Shown in pieces: positions 31,770 through 40,969 of a stretch of DNA of 64,000 nucleotides. The notes below the pieces were generated by a model. The model was not told where the DNA came from and did no database searches. It was given only the letters and a program-made list of their open reading frames with translations. Origin of the DNA: CAZIOH01 sp964540815 (GTDB lineage: Bacteria > Myxococcota_A > Polyangia > Fen-1088); the NCBI GenBank assembly GCA_964540815.1, contig CAZIOH010000025.1, positions 1-64,000 of the forward strand. Direction: 5' to 3'. Numbering within the stretch: the first letter of the stretch is position 1; each line of letters begins with the position of its first letter. A program made the position numbers and the translations under genes.

Positions 31770-34700
31770 CCGGGCTCCCCCGGTCGCCCGGTCGGCGTGG
31801 CGCTCTCGGCCACCCGGGCGTCCTCCGCGCGCGCCGAGGCCGACCAGGTCGTCCAGCGCTTCTCCCCGCGATGGGCGAGCACCAGCAACGCGGGCTGGAT
31901 GAGCCGGGGGATGATGCCGAGGATCAGGGCCCCGCCGATCACCACGATGGCCAGCGGCTTCTGCGTGTCGGCCCCGATTCCGTGGGAGAGGGCCGCCGGG
32001 GCCAGGCCGATCATCGCCACGAAGGTCGTCATGAGGACCGGTCGCAGCCGGCGCTCGGCCGCGTGACGCGCGCCCTCCTCGAGGCCGTGCCCGTCGTCCC
32101 AGAGCCTCTGGGCATAGGTGACGACGATCAGGGCGTCCTGCACCGACACACCGAAGATCGAGATGAAGCCCATCGCCGCCGAGATGGAGAAGTTCGTCCG
32201 GGTCACGAGCAGGGCCAGGATGCCGCCGGTGCAGGCCACCGGGATCCCGCCCAGCACGATGAGGGTGTCCTTCCAGCTCTTGACCGACGAGTAGACCAGC
32301 ATCGCGATGGCGAGCAGGGTGAGGGGAATGATCACCATCAGGCGCGAGGTGGTCTCGTTCAGTTGATTGATCTCACCGGCCCATTCGAGGTGGGTGTCGT
32401 AGGGCAGCTTGACCCCGGCGGCGATCTTCTCCTCTGCCTCGGCGATGGTGGAGGCCAGATCCCGCCCGCGCACCGAGAACTTGACCGGTGCATACCGGCG
32501 GTTGTCCTCGCGATAGATGAGGGAGGGGCCGTCCTCCTCGACGATCTCCGCGACCTGACCGAGCGGAATCTGGGCGCCATCGGGGGTGGCGATGAGCAGA
32601 TTGCGAATCGCCTTGAGATCCTTCCGGAAGGCCGGGGCCCAGCGGACCGTCAGGTCGAAGCGCTTCTCCCCCTCGAACACCTGGGTCACGGCCTGGCCGC
32701 CGATCGCGGCCTGCACCACCGCCTCGACGTCCGCGACGTTGAGGCCATAGCGGCTGGCCTTCAGGCGATCGGGGGTGATCCGGATGTCGGGCTGACCGAG
32801 GGAGGGGAAGAGCCCGAGATCCTCGACGCCCTTGATCTCCGCCATCACGTCCACGATCTCGTTGGCCTTGGCCTCGTTGACCTGGAGGTCCGGGCCCACC
32901 ACCTTGACGGTGTTCTCGCCCTTGACGCCCGAGAGCGCCTCCTCGACGTTGTCCGAGATCATCTGGGAGAAGTTGAAGATGACGCCCGGGAAGCCCTGCT
33001 GCAGCTCCCGCGACAGCTCGGTGGTCATCGACGCCTTGCTCACGCCCCGCGGCCAGTCGCTCGCGGGGGCGAGCGGGGCGAACAGCTCGATGTTGTAGAA
33101 GCCCGAGACGTCCGTGCCGTCGTCGGGCCGCCCGAGCTGCGAGACCACCGTGGTGATGGCGGGGCGCCTTCGGTGAGCTCCGTCGCACGGGCCGACCTCC
33201 GGACACCCGAGGACCGCGGCCCGCATGCGGCCCACGTACCTGGCGGATTCCTCGAGCGAGATCGAGGTCGGGAGGGTGGCGCGGATCCAGAAGTTCCCCT
33301 CCTCGAGCTTGGGCATGAACTCGCGTCCGAGGAAGGCCGCGCCCGAGAGGCTGACCGCCACGAACACCGCCCCGATGGCCACCGCGGTGCGCTTGCGTCG
33401 CAGCGAGAACGCGAAGAGCGGCAGGTAGATCCGCTTCAGACCGCGCATCAGCCAGTTGTCGTGCTCGCCCTCGTGCTCGCCGCCGCCGCCAACCCCACCG
33501 GGGTCCTGACCCTCGGCCACGGCCCGCGCGGGGAGCGCGAGCGCGCGCTCCGCCAGGACCGGCGTGAGCGTGAGGGCCAGGATGACCGCCCCGCCGATCG
33601 CGAAGGCGTAGGTGTGGGCCATGGGCGAGAAGATCACCCCGGCGACCCCGGTCAAGGTGAAGAGCGGGATGAACGCGACGCCGATTATCAAGGTCGACGA
33701 GAACATGGGGGGGCCGACCTCGGCCGCCGCCGCCAGGATGCGCTCGATGGTGTTGCGCTTCCCCGGGACGGACAGGTGTCGGAAGATGTTCTCCATCATG
33801 ATGACGGTCGAATCCACCACGATCCCGAAGTCGACCGCGCCGAGGGAGATGAGGTTGGCCGGGGTTCCGGTCCCCACCATCCCGATGAAGGCGATCATGA
33901 GCGCGAGCGGAATGTTGAGGGCGGTGATCAGCGCCGCCCGTCCGTGCCCGAGGAAGAGCCACAGCACCCCCGCGACCAGGACCATTCCCACCAGCAGGTT
34001 CTCGAGCACCGTGTGGGTGGTGAGCTCCACCAGGGTCCCCCGATCGTAGTAGGGCTCGATGGCCATCCCCGGGGGCAGGAGGTGGAATCGATTGATCTGG
34101 TCGATGCGGTCGTGAATGGCCGCCAGGGTCTTGAGAGAATCGCCGCCGTAGCGCATGAGGACGGTGCCCTGGACGATGTCCGCCGTCAGATCCTTCCCGA
34201 CGATGCCGAGGCGAGGGGCGTGCCCCACCGACACGGTCGCCACGTCGCGCACCCGCACCGGCGTCCCCTTCTGCTCGGCCAAAGCCACGTCGCGGATGTC
34301 GGAGAGCGAGCGGATGATGCCGATCCCGCGCACATCGTAGGATTGCTCGCCGATGGTCAGGCGCTGGCCGCCCACGTTCTGATTCGAGCTGGACAGCCCA
34401 CCCACGAGCTGCGCCAGGGACAGACCGTGCGCGCGCAGGCGATTGGGGTCGACCTCGACGTGATACTCCTTGGTCTCACCGCCGAAGCCCACCACGTCGA
34501 TCACCCCTGGAGCCTGGCGGAACTGGCGCTCGAGGATCCAGTCCTCGGCGGTCTTGAGATCGGACAGGGTGTAGCCATCGCCGACCACGCGGTACCGAAA
34601 CACCTCTCCGATGGCGCTCCAGGGCGACAGCTGGGGCGTCATGCCGGGCGGCAGGGAGACGAAGCTCAGCCGATTCAGCACCCGCTGCTGGGCCGTGACG

Positions 34701-35008
34701 TAGTCGGCCTGCCAGGAGAAGTAACACTTGATGTCGGACAGCCCGAACAGCGACTGCGAGCGGATGTGATCCAGATCCAGCATCCCGTTGAGCACGTTCT
34801 CGAGGGGGATCGTGACGTAGCGCTCGACCTCCTCCGCGCTCCAGCCGGTGGGCTGGGTGATGATCTCGATCATCGGGGGCACGGGGTTGGGGTAGGCCTC
34901 GATGTCGAGCTGCCTGTAACAATAGATCCCGAGCACCACGATGGCGGCCGCCCCGATGGCCATGAAGGCAGGCATGCGCAGGACGAACCGGACGATCTTC
35001 TGAATCAT
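31766..35008 (-). CDS. RND heavy-metal efflux pump (CzcA/CusA family)
   Basis: 1080 residues. Start at ATG 35008 gives the usual MIQKIVRFVLRMPAFM cytoplasmic/TM1 opening. Landmarks are IEAYPNPVPPMIEIITQPTGWSAEEVERYVTIPLE, the TM4 proton-relay motif SLGAVDFGIVVDSTVIMMENI, TVVSQLGRPDDGTDVSGFYN of the heavy-metal subclass, GKEFMP-like GREFMPKLEEGNFW and a GVSVQDALIV segment in TM10. Length and topology (12 TM, two large periplasmic loops) are normal. It exports metal ions using proton motive force, with the adaptor at 35067 and the channel at 30372. Cu/Ag versus Zn/Co/Cd specificity cannot be decided here. Confidence 0.92.
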   Translation of the reverse strand: MIQKIVRFVLRMPAFMAIGAAAIVVLGIYCYRQLDIEAYPNPVPPMIEIITQPTGWSAEEVERYVTIPLENVLNGMLDLDHIRSQSLFGLSDIKCYFSWQADYVTAQQRVLNRLSFVSLPPGMTPQLSPWSAIGEVFRYRVVGDGYTLSDLKTAEDWILERQFRQAPGVIDVVGFGGETKEYHVEVDPNRLRAHGLSLAQLVGGLSSSNQNVGGQRLTIGEQSYDVRGIGIIRSLSDIRDVALAEQKGTPVRVRDVATVSVGHAPRLGIVGKDLTADIVQGTVLMRYGGDSLKTLAAIHDRIDQINRFHLLPPGMAIEPYYDRGTLVELTTHTVLENLLVGMVLVAGVLWLFLGHGRAALITALNIPLALMIAFIGMVGTGTPANLISLGAVDFGIVVDSTVIMMENIFRHLSVPGKRNTIERILAAAAEVGPPMFSSTLIIGVAFIPLFTLTGVAGVIFSPMAHTYAFAIGGAVILALTLTPVLAERALALPARAVAEGQDPGGVGGGGEHEGEHDNWLMRGLKRIYLPLFAFSLRRKRTAVAIGAVFVAVSLSGAAFLGREFMPKLEEGNFWIRATLPTSISLEESARYVGRMRAAVLGCPEVGPCDGAHRRRPAITTVVSQLGRPDDGTDVSGFYNIELFAPLAPASDWPRGVSKASMTTELSRELQQGFPGVIFNFSQMISDNVEEALSGVKGENTVKVVGPDLQVNEAKANEIVDVMAEIKGVEDLGLFPSLGQPDIRITPDRLKASRYGLNVADVEAVVQAAIGGQAVTQVFEGEKRFDLTVRWAPAFRKDLKAIRNLLIATPDGAQIPLGQVAEIVEEDGPSLIYREDNRRYAPVKFSVRGRDLASTIAEAEEKIAAGVKLPYDTHLEWAGEINQLNETTSRLMVIIPLTLLAIAMLVYSSVKSWKDTLIVLGGIPVACTGGILALLVTRTNFSISAAMGFISIFGVSVQDALIVVTYAQRLWDDGHGLEEGARHAAERRLRPVLMTTFVAMIGLAPAALSHGIGADTQKPLAIVVIGGALILGIIPRLIQPALLVLAHRGEKRWTTWSASARAEDARVAESATPTGRPGEPG

Positions 35009-35066
35009 GGTCGTACCGAGGGACAGGCCGGGCGAGCGAGAGCCAGAGGAAGAGCGGGCCGTGTGG

Positions 35067-36233
35067 TTAGAGCAACGCCGAGAGCAAGATACCACCGGTG
35101 GTGACGACCCGTTCACCGAGCGCGAGGCCCCGCACGATGGGGACCACCTCGCCGCCGCGATCCTCGTCGAGGGCCACCACCCGTCGCACGAAGCGCTGAC
35201 GCCCATCCTGGGTCAGGCCGTCGGCGATGAACACGATGGTCTGATCGGTGATCCGCAGCACCGCGCTGCGCGGAAGGGCCGGCGTCGCCACGCCGGCCAC
35301 CTCGATGTCGACCGTGGCGTACATCTCGGGCTTGAGGGCGCGCTCGGGGTTGGCGATCGCGCAGCGAACCCTGGCCGTTCGCGACGCCGGATCGAGGGTA
35401 TCGGAGATCCAGTCGAGCACACCAGGAAAGGATCGATCCGGGTAGGCCAGGGTCCGGATGGTCACCGAGGCGCCCGGCTTCACGCGGCCGAGATCCATCT
35501 CGAAGATGTCGGCCGTGACCCAGACGCGGTCGAGCTCGCCGACCGTGAAGAGCTCGACCGCGGTGCCCCCAGCGTACTGACCTTGAACCTCGGCTCCGGG
35601 GTTGACGTTGCGGGCGACGATCTCCCCGTCGATCGGGGCCCGCAAGGTGAACTCCTGGGTCACGGCATCGGCGCTTCCTCCTCGAAACAACCTGGCCTTC
35701 TGGCGCGCCCGATCCATCTCTGCCTTCGCCTTGCGGAAGTTGTCCTCCGCGGCCTCGGAGTCCTTCTGGGAGCCGGCGTGCGCCTGGTAGAGCTCTTGCT
35801 GTCGGCGAAAATCGTGCTCGGCCGCGATCAGGTCGGCATCGGCCTTCCCGAGATCCGAGAAGGCGTTGCCCACGTCGGGAGACTGGATGATCGCGAGCGG
35901 AGCGCCCTTCTTCAGCCGCTGCCCCGGCTCGGCCAGGATGCGCGTGACCTTGCCCGTGACGGGAGAGAAGACGTGGGCCACCCGCAGGTCATCGAAGCCC
36001 ACGCGACCGCTGGCGCTCACCAGGTTGTCGACCACGCGGTTCTCCACCGGAGCGACGGTGATCCGGGCATCGCCCACCTGCTGGGCGGTGAGCCAGACCT
36101 CACCGGACGGCGGCTGGGGGTGGGCCTGGCTGGCGGGCGCGCTCCGGCACGCCCCGAGGAGGATGGGGGCCATCAGCAATGAGAGGAGCGATGGGAGGAT
36201 GAGCGACGTGAGCCGAAGGGGATCTGCATTCAT
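35067..36233 (-). CDS. RND adaptor (CusB/CzcB-like membrane-fusion lipoprotein)
   Basis: 388 residues. Lipobox MAPILLGACRS (Cys about residue 29). GRVGFDDLRVAHVFSPVTGKVTRILAEPGQRLKKG is the lipoyl domain, residues about 130-190 are the helical hairpin (QQELYQAHAGSQKDSEAAEDNF), then LRAPIDGEIVARNVNPGAEV, and a beta-barrel and membrane-proximal domain end GLALGERVVTTGGILLSALL. It is the first gene of the operon, 58 bp upstream of the pump. No His-rich metal-chaperone tail is seen. Confidence 0.9.
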   Translation of the reverse strand: MNADPLRLTSLILPSLLSLLMAPILLGACRSAPASQAHPQPPSGEVWLTAQQVGDARITVAPVENRVVDNLVSASGRVGFDDLRVAHVFSPVTGKVTRILAEPGQRLKKGAPLAIIQSPDVGNAFSDLGKADADLIAAEHDFRRQQELYQAHAGSQKDSEAAEDNFRKAKAEMDRARQKARLFRGGSADAVTQEFTLRAPIDGEIVARNVNPGAEVQGQYAGGTAVELFTVGELDRVWVTADIFEMDLGRVKPGASVTIRTLAYPDRSFPGVLDWISDTLDPASRTARVRCAIANPERALKPEMYATVDIEVAGVATPALPRSAVLRITDQTIVFIADGLTQDGRQRFVRRVVALDEDRGGEVVPIVRGLALGERVVTTGGILLSALL

Positions 36234-36744
36234 GGTTGCCTGACCTGCCGCAGGGATCCGCCGAGGAACTGGTGCAACTCGCGCACCAAGTCTCCGCGGC
36301 TCCAAGCTCCCGGGATTCCGGAGTCGCCTCGCCCGTGGGGTGAAAGTTCCTTGCGTGCCCCTTCGAAGGTTCCTTCCAGTCGGGGCGGAGGAGGCAGGTG
36401 AGGCAGGTGGGACAGGTGGGACAGGTCTGGTGACTCTCGGCACGCCAACGGACCAAAGCGGGCCCGCGCGGTCGACGTGGGTGCGGGGCGCGTGGTTGAC
36501 GCTGAGCTTGGTGGCGAGAACCAGGCGGTCACACCTCATCACTATGGACACACGATCCGCGAAGTCCAGCGCGCTCGCCCGCTCGCCGCCCGTGGGGGAC
36601 CCGAGGGCGAACGGTCTCCCGAGACCGGCGAACGGTCCAGTGACGGTGCACTGGGCCTTCCCGGGGGGGGGGCCGTTTGCGGGCTGCAATTTGTGGTAGC
36701 GTTTGGGGTTCGAGGATTCCTTCGGGCCCTGGGGGCTGGTTCTC
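36234..36744. other. 511-bp spacer with a 9-bp tandem repeat
   Basis: No convincing gene is present; open frames here lack family resemblance and normal composition. At 36391-36426 there are four 9-bp units: GAGGCAGGT twice, then GGGACAGGT twice. The spacer separates the divergent efflux operon and the lipoprotein at 36745 and should hold both promoters. TAGCGT near 36696 is a candidate -10 for the latter. Confidence 0.6.
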
Positions 36745-38007
36745 ATGAGCGCGACGAACTTCTCTCGCAAGCACCGAGCCGTTGCCTTGCTCGCCGCCCT
36801 CTGGGGGGCAACGGGCTGCGGCGCGCAGGGGAGCTACGCGCGAAACGACGACGGCGGGGGCGAGCCTGCGACCGGGGGCAGTTCCTTCGATGGCGGCGGC
36901 CCCGACGCCGTCGGCGGGGGTGGTGGGACGGTCGTCACCATGGGCTCTGGCGGCTTCGGCGGAGGCCCGCTCGGCGGCGCTGGCGGCTCGGGCGTCGCCA
37001 GCGGTGGAACTGGACCGGGGGAGGGAGGGTCCGGCGCGGCTGGCCTGGCCGCCACCGGCGGCGGAGGGGGAGGCGCGAGCGGCAGCGGTGCGAGCGGGGG
37101 CGCCATGGTGGGCACGGGTGGGACCTCGATGCAAACGGGAGGAGCCGGCGGGAGCGCCGCGACTGGCGGTGGCCCGGCGGGTGGTGCCGCGGGAGCACGA
37201 CCGGGCACCGGTGGCACGGCCGGTCCCGGGAGCGGTGGGGCGGCGACGGGCGGGCTTGGGGCTGCGGGAGCGGGAGCGGGAACGGGTGGAATGGGGACCG
37301 GGGGCTCGGGCGCCGCCGGCGGAACAGGAACCGGGGGCGCACCGACCGGAGGCACGGGCGGGGTCCAGCTGATCCTGAGCATCGACTTCGTCGGAGGGAG
37401 CATGGGCGCGGGCGGGGGTCCGACCATCATTCCCTCGATGGCCATGGATCCCTCCGAGGTCGCAGGGGTGAGGCGCGCCGCGCACTGGAACAGCGCACCC
37501 GGAGGCACGGGATCGCTCACGGCGCTCGCGCTGTCGGACGGCAGCACGATCGCCGCCTCGGCGACCTGGAATTCACCCACAATCCCCGGCGGCAATGGCG
37601 TCTTCCGGAACGCCTTCCCCGATGCCCCCGGGGACGTGAGGATGATGAACGGGTACCTGGATCCGGCCTCGCCAACCGCACCGGCGACCGTCACGATCAG
37701 CCAGCTGCCCGCCCCGTTCGCGACCGCCGGTTACGACGTCTATGTTTACGTCACCGGAGACGTCACCGCCGGCACGACGAGGACCTACACCTACGTGATC
37801 GGCGGCGCGTCCTTCACCATCTCGCAGACCGGGCCGACCCCGAACTTCGCCGGTTACCACATCGCGCCGCCCGGCGGGGCGGGAAATTTCATCGTCTTCC
37901 GAAACGTCTCGGGCTCCTCCTTCACCCTCCGGGCCGGGCCAGGCTCGGGGGCGCTGGTGCGCTCTCCCGTCAACGGAATCCAGATCGTGTCGCCGACGGG
38001 CTCGTAG
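36745..38007 (+). CDS. Lipoprotein with ~180-residue Gly-rich linker and beta-sandwich domain
   Basis: 420 residues. Lipobox LWGATGCGAQ (Cys about residue 25). The linker (about residues 35-220) is one of the longest here, dense in GGxG and GTGG. The C-terminal domain opens LILSIDFVGGSMGAGG and has AAHWNSAPGGTGSLTAL, DVRMMNGYLDPAS, GYDVYVYVTGDVTAGTTRTYTYVIGG and FIVFRNVSGSSFTLRA. This is a beta-sandwich type seen in secreted proteins of Planctomycetota and relatives. It has no Cys and is unrelated to the four-Cys jelly rolls. Function unknown. Confidence 0.78.
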   Translation: MSATNFSRKHRAVALLAALWGATGCGAQGSYARNDDGGGEPATGGSSFDGGGPDAVGGGGGTVVTMGSGGFGGGPLGGAGGSGVASGGTGPGEGGSGAAGLAATGGGGGGASGSGASGGAMVGTGGTSMQTGGAGGSAATGGGPAGGAAGARPGTGGTAGPGSGGAATGGLGAAGAGAGTGGMGTGGSGAAGGTGTGGAPTGGTGGVQLILSIDFVGGSMGAGGGPTIIPSMAMDPSEVAGVRRAAHWNSAPGGTGSLTALALSDGSTIAASATWNSPTIPGGNGVFRNAFPDAPGDVRMMNGYLDPASPTAPATVTISQLPAPFATAGYDVYVYVTGDVTAGTTRTYTYVIGGASFTISQTGPTPNFAGYHIAPPGGAGNFIVFRNVSGSSFTLRAGPGSGALVRSPVNGIQIVSPTGS

Positions 38008-38177
38008 GACTCGCCGTCACGGCTCCGATCCAAGCCCAGCACGATCCGCGGGCGACCACGTGAAACTCCATCATGTGATCCACGCCCGGGAGGGCCAGGC
38101 GCTTTCCATCCGCTGGACCAGCATGATTTCACAAACTGGACCTTTTTACCCAGTCGGCGCTGCCACAAGATCCCGGC

Positions 38178-38717
38178 ATGGCGACGCTGCCACCCCACCC
38201 CAGCACCGACTTCAACCCGCCGGAGCTCCAGGTGCCGGCGACCCCAGCGGGACCGATCGTCGCGGAGGGCAGCCACCGCGCCTGGGTGCTGAGCGACGAT
38301 CACCGCCGCATCGATTTTGCGCGGGTCACCGAATGGCTGCAGGGCAGCTACTGGTGTCCCGGCATCCCACGGGCCGCCGTCGAGCAAGCCGCGAGGCACT
38401 CCTCGCTGGTGGTCGGGGCCTACGATTCACCATCCGGTCAGCAGGTCGGATTCCTGCGCGTCGTCTCGGATTGCACGCGGTTCGCCTACCTCATGGACGT
38501 ATACGTCGCCAGCGAGCTTCGGGGGTGCGGCCTCGGCCGGGCGATGGTTCGATTTGCGTTGAATCACCCCCCACACAGGGACGTCGCGCGCTGGATGCTC
38601 GGCACCCGGGATGCGCACGGGGTCTACGCGCGCGAAGGCTTCGAGCCTCTGGCAGAGCCAGATCGTCTGATGCAACGGAACCGGCCGGCCCCCTGGGAGC
38701 CTGCCGGATCCCGATGA
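38178..38717 (+). CDS. GNAT-family N-acetyltransferase
   Basis: 179 residues. The core is VGFLRVVSDCTRFAYLMDVYVASELRGCGLGRAMVRFAL, containing the acetyl-CoA pyrophosphate loop (R-G-C-G-L-G-R-A), then WMLGTRDAHGVYAREGFEPL. The domain resembles the small Acetyltransf_1/13-type proteins. The substrate is unknown. The N-terminal 40 residues are Pro-rich and not conserved. Six nt upstream of the ATG is CAAGAT, a weaker relative of the TANNNT boxes. Confidence 0.85.
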   Translation: MATLPPHPSTDFNPPELQVPATPAGPIVAEGSHRAWVLSDDHRRIDFARVTEWLQGSYWCPGIPRAAVEQAARHSSLVVGAYDSPSGQQVGFLRVVSDCTRFAYLMDVYVASELRGCGLGRAMVRFALNHPPHRDVARWMLGTRDAHGVYAREGFEPLAEPDRLMQRNRPAPWEPAGSR

Positions 38718-38743
38718 CGGATGCTGCGTACCGGCGCGACCGG

Positions 38744-38774
38744 GACGGCGACGGCGACCGAGACGGCGACGGCC
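38744..38774. repeat. GACGGC/GACCGA hexanucleotide repeat
   Basis: Almost identical to 1855-1886 and placed here in the spacer between convergent genes at 38717 and 38826. A dispersed simple-sequence family. Confidence 0.75.
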
Positions 38775-38825
38775 AGGATCACCGAGCCACCGTGTCGGTC
38801 GAGCGGCGACCGTGGGTGGCCGCCA

Positions 38826-39443
38826 TCATTTGCACGAGCCCGCGGCCCGGTACCTCATGAGCACGACCGAGCAAGCCGCATCGCCCATGCCCATGGTGTT
38901 GGTGTAGTCGCCGATGCAGACCGCCTCGGGCGTGCCCTTCGGCATCGAGGTGCAGCACGTCTGGAGATCCTTGCAAGTGCCACCCTTGGCCGTGCCGCCG
39001 CTCGTGCCACCGCCCCCCCCTTTTCCTCCCGCCGCGGCGGTGCCGCCGCCGGCTCCGGGAGCCGCGCCGCCCGACCCGACGGAGCCGCCGCTCGCGAGCA
39101 GGCCGCCGGTCCCGGACACGCCACCGCTCGCGAGCAGGCCGCCGGTCCCGGACACGCCGCCACTCGCGCTGGCGCCGCCGCTCGCGCTGGCGCCGCCGCT
39201 TCCTGGCGCGCCACCGCTCCCGGAGCTCGCTCCCCCCGTCGCGGAGCCCCCGCTGCCGCTCTGGGTCGCGCCACCACTCTGTCCGGCGCCCCCCGTGCCC
39301 GAGGCCCCTCCCCCTGCAGCGCTCGACGAACCCCCCGTCCCCGTGCCCCCGCCATCGCCGCTGCTACAGGAGGACACGGTCGCCGCCGTCACCAGGAAGA
39401 GCGAGAGAAACGAGGCTCGCGTGCGCATTCCGACGACACTCAT
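38826..39443 (-). CDS. Small Cys-rich lipoprotein with tandem-repeat Gly linker
   Basis: 205 residues. Lipobox TAATVSSCSSG (Cys about residue 26). The linker (about residues 30-150) is Gly/Ser/Ala-rich and includes two copies of a SGTGGLLASGGV unit; the corresponding DNA around 39082-39155 is a ~36-bp tandem duplication. The C-terminal 55 residues form a compact Cys-rich module (CKDLQTCCTSMPKG, AVCIGDYTN, DAACSVVLMRYRAAGSCK) with six or seven Cys, probably disulfide-bonded. No family was recognised. Confidence 0.7.
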   Translation of the reverse strand: MSVVGMRTRASFLSLFLVTAATVSSCSSGDGGGTGTGGSSSAAGGGASGTGGAGQSGGATQSGSGGSATGGASSGSGGAPGSGGASASGGASASGGVSGTGGLLASGGVSGTGGLLASGGSVGSGGAAPGAGGGTAAAGGKGGGGGTSGGTAKGGTCKDLQTCCTSMPKGTPEAVCIGDYTNTMGMGDAACSVVLMRYRAAGSCK

Positions 39444-39642
39444 GGTTCCCTCTTTCCGGGCAAAGTTACGCCAATCGCCGCCCCTCTCGTGATGCGCGCG
39501 AGATCGGATAGGATCGGGATCACACCGACGTCGCGCGCTGGCCCGCTCAGCCGCCCCGCCCCCCTCGCCCCGGGATCCACGCGCGGGCCCGGCGTCGTTG
39601 CTTGCCTGGGCTCGTCGCCGTCATAGGATGGCGGGGAGCTGC

Positions 39643-40908
39643 ATGCCTGGTCGCTATCTGATGGTCCTGCCGGTACCGGCGTTCCCGGGTCCCGATGGGA
39701 CCTTCGAGATCGAGAGCGCATTCGCCGAGCACCTGCGCATGTTGCGGTCCATGCTGGGACCGCTGGCCCGCACGATGATCATCGCCGCGCCGGAGCTCTC
39801 GGTGGAGGAGCGCGCGGCGGCCGGTCCCCTCGCGCGGCTCGACGAGGCGCGAGATGGCATCGGATTCCGCCCGATGTTTCGCGCCAACCTCGGGCGGGCC
39901 GCCTATCTCCGGCAGCTGCCGCGCGTGCTGGCTGCGCTGCGCGGGGAGGTGCGGAAGGCCGACATCGTGCATGCCAGCAACTCGCCCCTCTACCGACCCT
40001 TCGAGTTCCCGGCCCTGATGCTGGCCAGCCTGCTCGGCAAGAAGACCATCAGCGTGACCGACATCGACCACCGACGCAGCGCCCGGATGAACCTCGATAC
40101 CGGGCGCTGGTCGGCCAAGGAGTACTGGATCACCCGCTTCCTGCACGATCCCTTCACGCACCTCCAGCAGACGATCGGGGTCCGCAGGTGCTCGCTGGTC
40201 CTCCTCAAGGGTCGGAGCCTGGTGGAGGACTACGGCCGCGGGCGGCCGAACGTCAAGCACTTCCTCGACTCGGCCTTCGGCGCCGAGCACATCATCCCCG
40301 CCGGTCGCCTCGAGGAGAAGGTGCGGGCGACGCTGTCGTCGCAGACCGAGGTCGAGGTGGTCTATTTCGGGCGCCTGGTGGAATACAAGGGCGTCGACGA
40401 GATGCTGCGCGCCGTTCGGCATGCCCTCGACCTCGGCGCCCGCCTCCGCTTCGAGATCGTCGGCTCCGGCCCGGCCGATGCGGCGCTGCGGGCGCTCACG
40501 CGCGAGCTGAGGCTCGAGTCGGTGGTGGCCTTCATCGGCGCCGTGCCGTTCGGCCCCGCCCTCTTCGACCGCCTTTACGGCGCCCACATCCTGCTCGCGG
40601 CTCCCCTCAGCGAGGACACGCCACGGAGCGCGCTCGACGCCTGCGCGATGGGGCTCGGCATCGTCGCTTACGACACCTCCTACTACCGCGAGCTGGCCGA
40701 CCTCGGGGGCCCGGTCGAGATCGTGCCCTGGCGGGACGTGAGCGCGCTCGGGCACAGGCTGTGGGAGCTCGATGCCGAGCGGCCCCGACTGGCCGCGCTC
40801 CTCCGCCAGAGCGCGGCGTTCGCGCCGCCGAATACCCAGCAGGCGTGGCTCGAGAAGCGGGTCGCCTGGACCCGCGCCCTCTTCGAGGAGGCCGGCCGGG
40901 ACGGCTGA
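39643..40908 (+). CDS. GT4-type glycosyltransferase
   Basis: 421 residues. The N-terminal Rossmann half includes YLMVLPVPAFPGPDGTFEIES and ADIVHASNSPLYRPFEFP. The C-terminal half has VVYFGRLVEYKGVDEMLRAV, FEIVGSGPADAALRALTREL, VAFIGAVPFGPALFDRLYGAHILLAAPLSEDTPRSALDACAMGLGIVAYDTSYYREL, the GT-B donor-site pattern with a variant of EGxPxxxxEAMA. It is probably cytoplasmic or peripheral and involved in envelope glycan assembly. ATG 39643 was preferred to 39628 because the latter overlaps TAGGAT (39624-39629), a probable -10 box, and GGGGAG precedes 39643. Confidence 0.85.
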   Translation: MPGRYLMVLPVPAFPGPDGTFEIESAFAEHLRMLRSMLGPLARTMIIAAPELSVEERAAAGPLARLDEARDGIGFRPMFRANLGRAAYLRQLPRVLAALRGEVRKADIVHASNSPLYRPFEFPALMLASLLGKKTISVTDIDHRRSARMNLDTGRWSAKEYWITRFLHDPFTHLQQTIGVRRCSLVLLKGRSLVEDYGRGRPNVKHFLDSAFGAEHIIPAGRLEEKVRATLSSQTEVEVVYFGRLVEYKGVDEMLRAVRHALDLGARLRFEIVGSGPADAALRALTRELRLESVVAFIGAVPFGPALFDRLYGAHILLAAPLSEDTPRSALDACAMGLGIVAYDTSYYRELADLGGPVEIVPWRDVSALGHRLWELDAERPRLAALLRQSAAFAPPNTQQAWLEKRVAWTRALFEEAGRDG

Positions 40909-40969
40909 CCCCCCGCGCCAGAACCACGCACGTCGTCACGGGCGCCGCGCCCTGGTATCGTTTCGCCCG

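Noticed and set aside
31871..35104. 1077-codon frame opposite the RND pump
   Set aside because: His/Asp/Arg-rich translation of the antisense strand; the RND protein is unmistakable.
36234..36744. N-terminal extension of the CusB-like gene or a separate gene
   Set aside because: The frame is open but Pro/Arg-rich, precedes a perfect signal peptide and contains tandem repeats.
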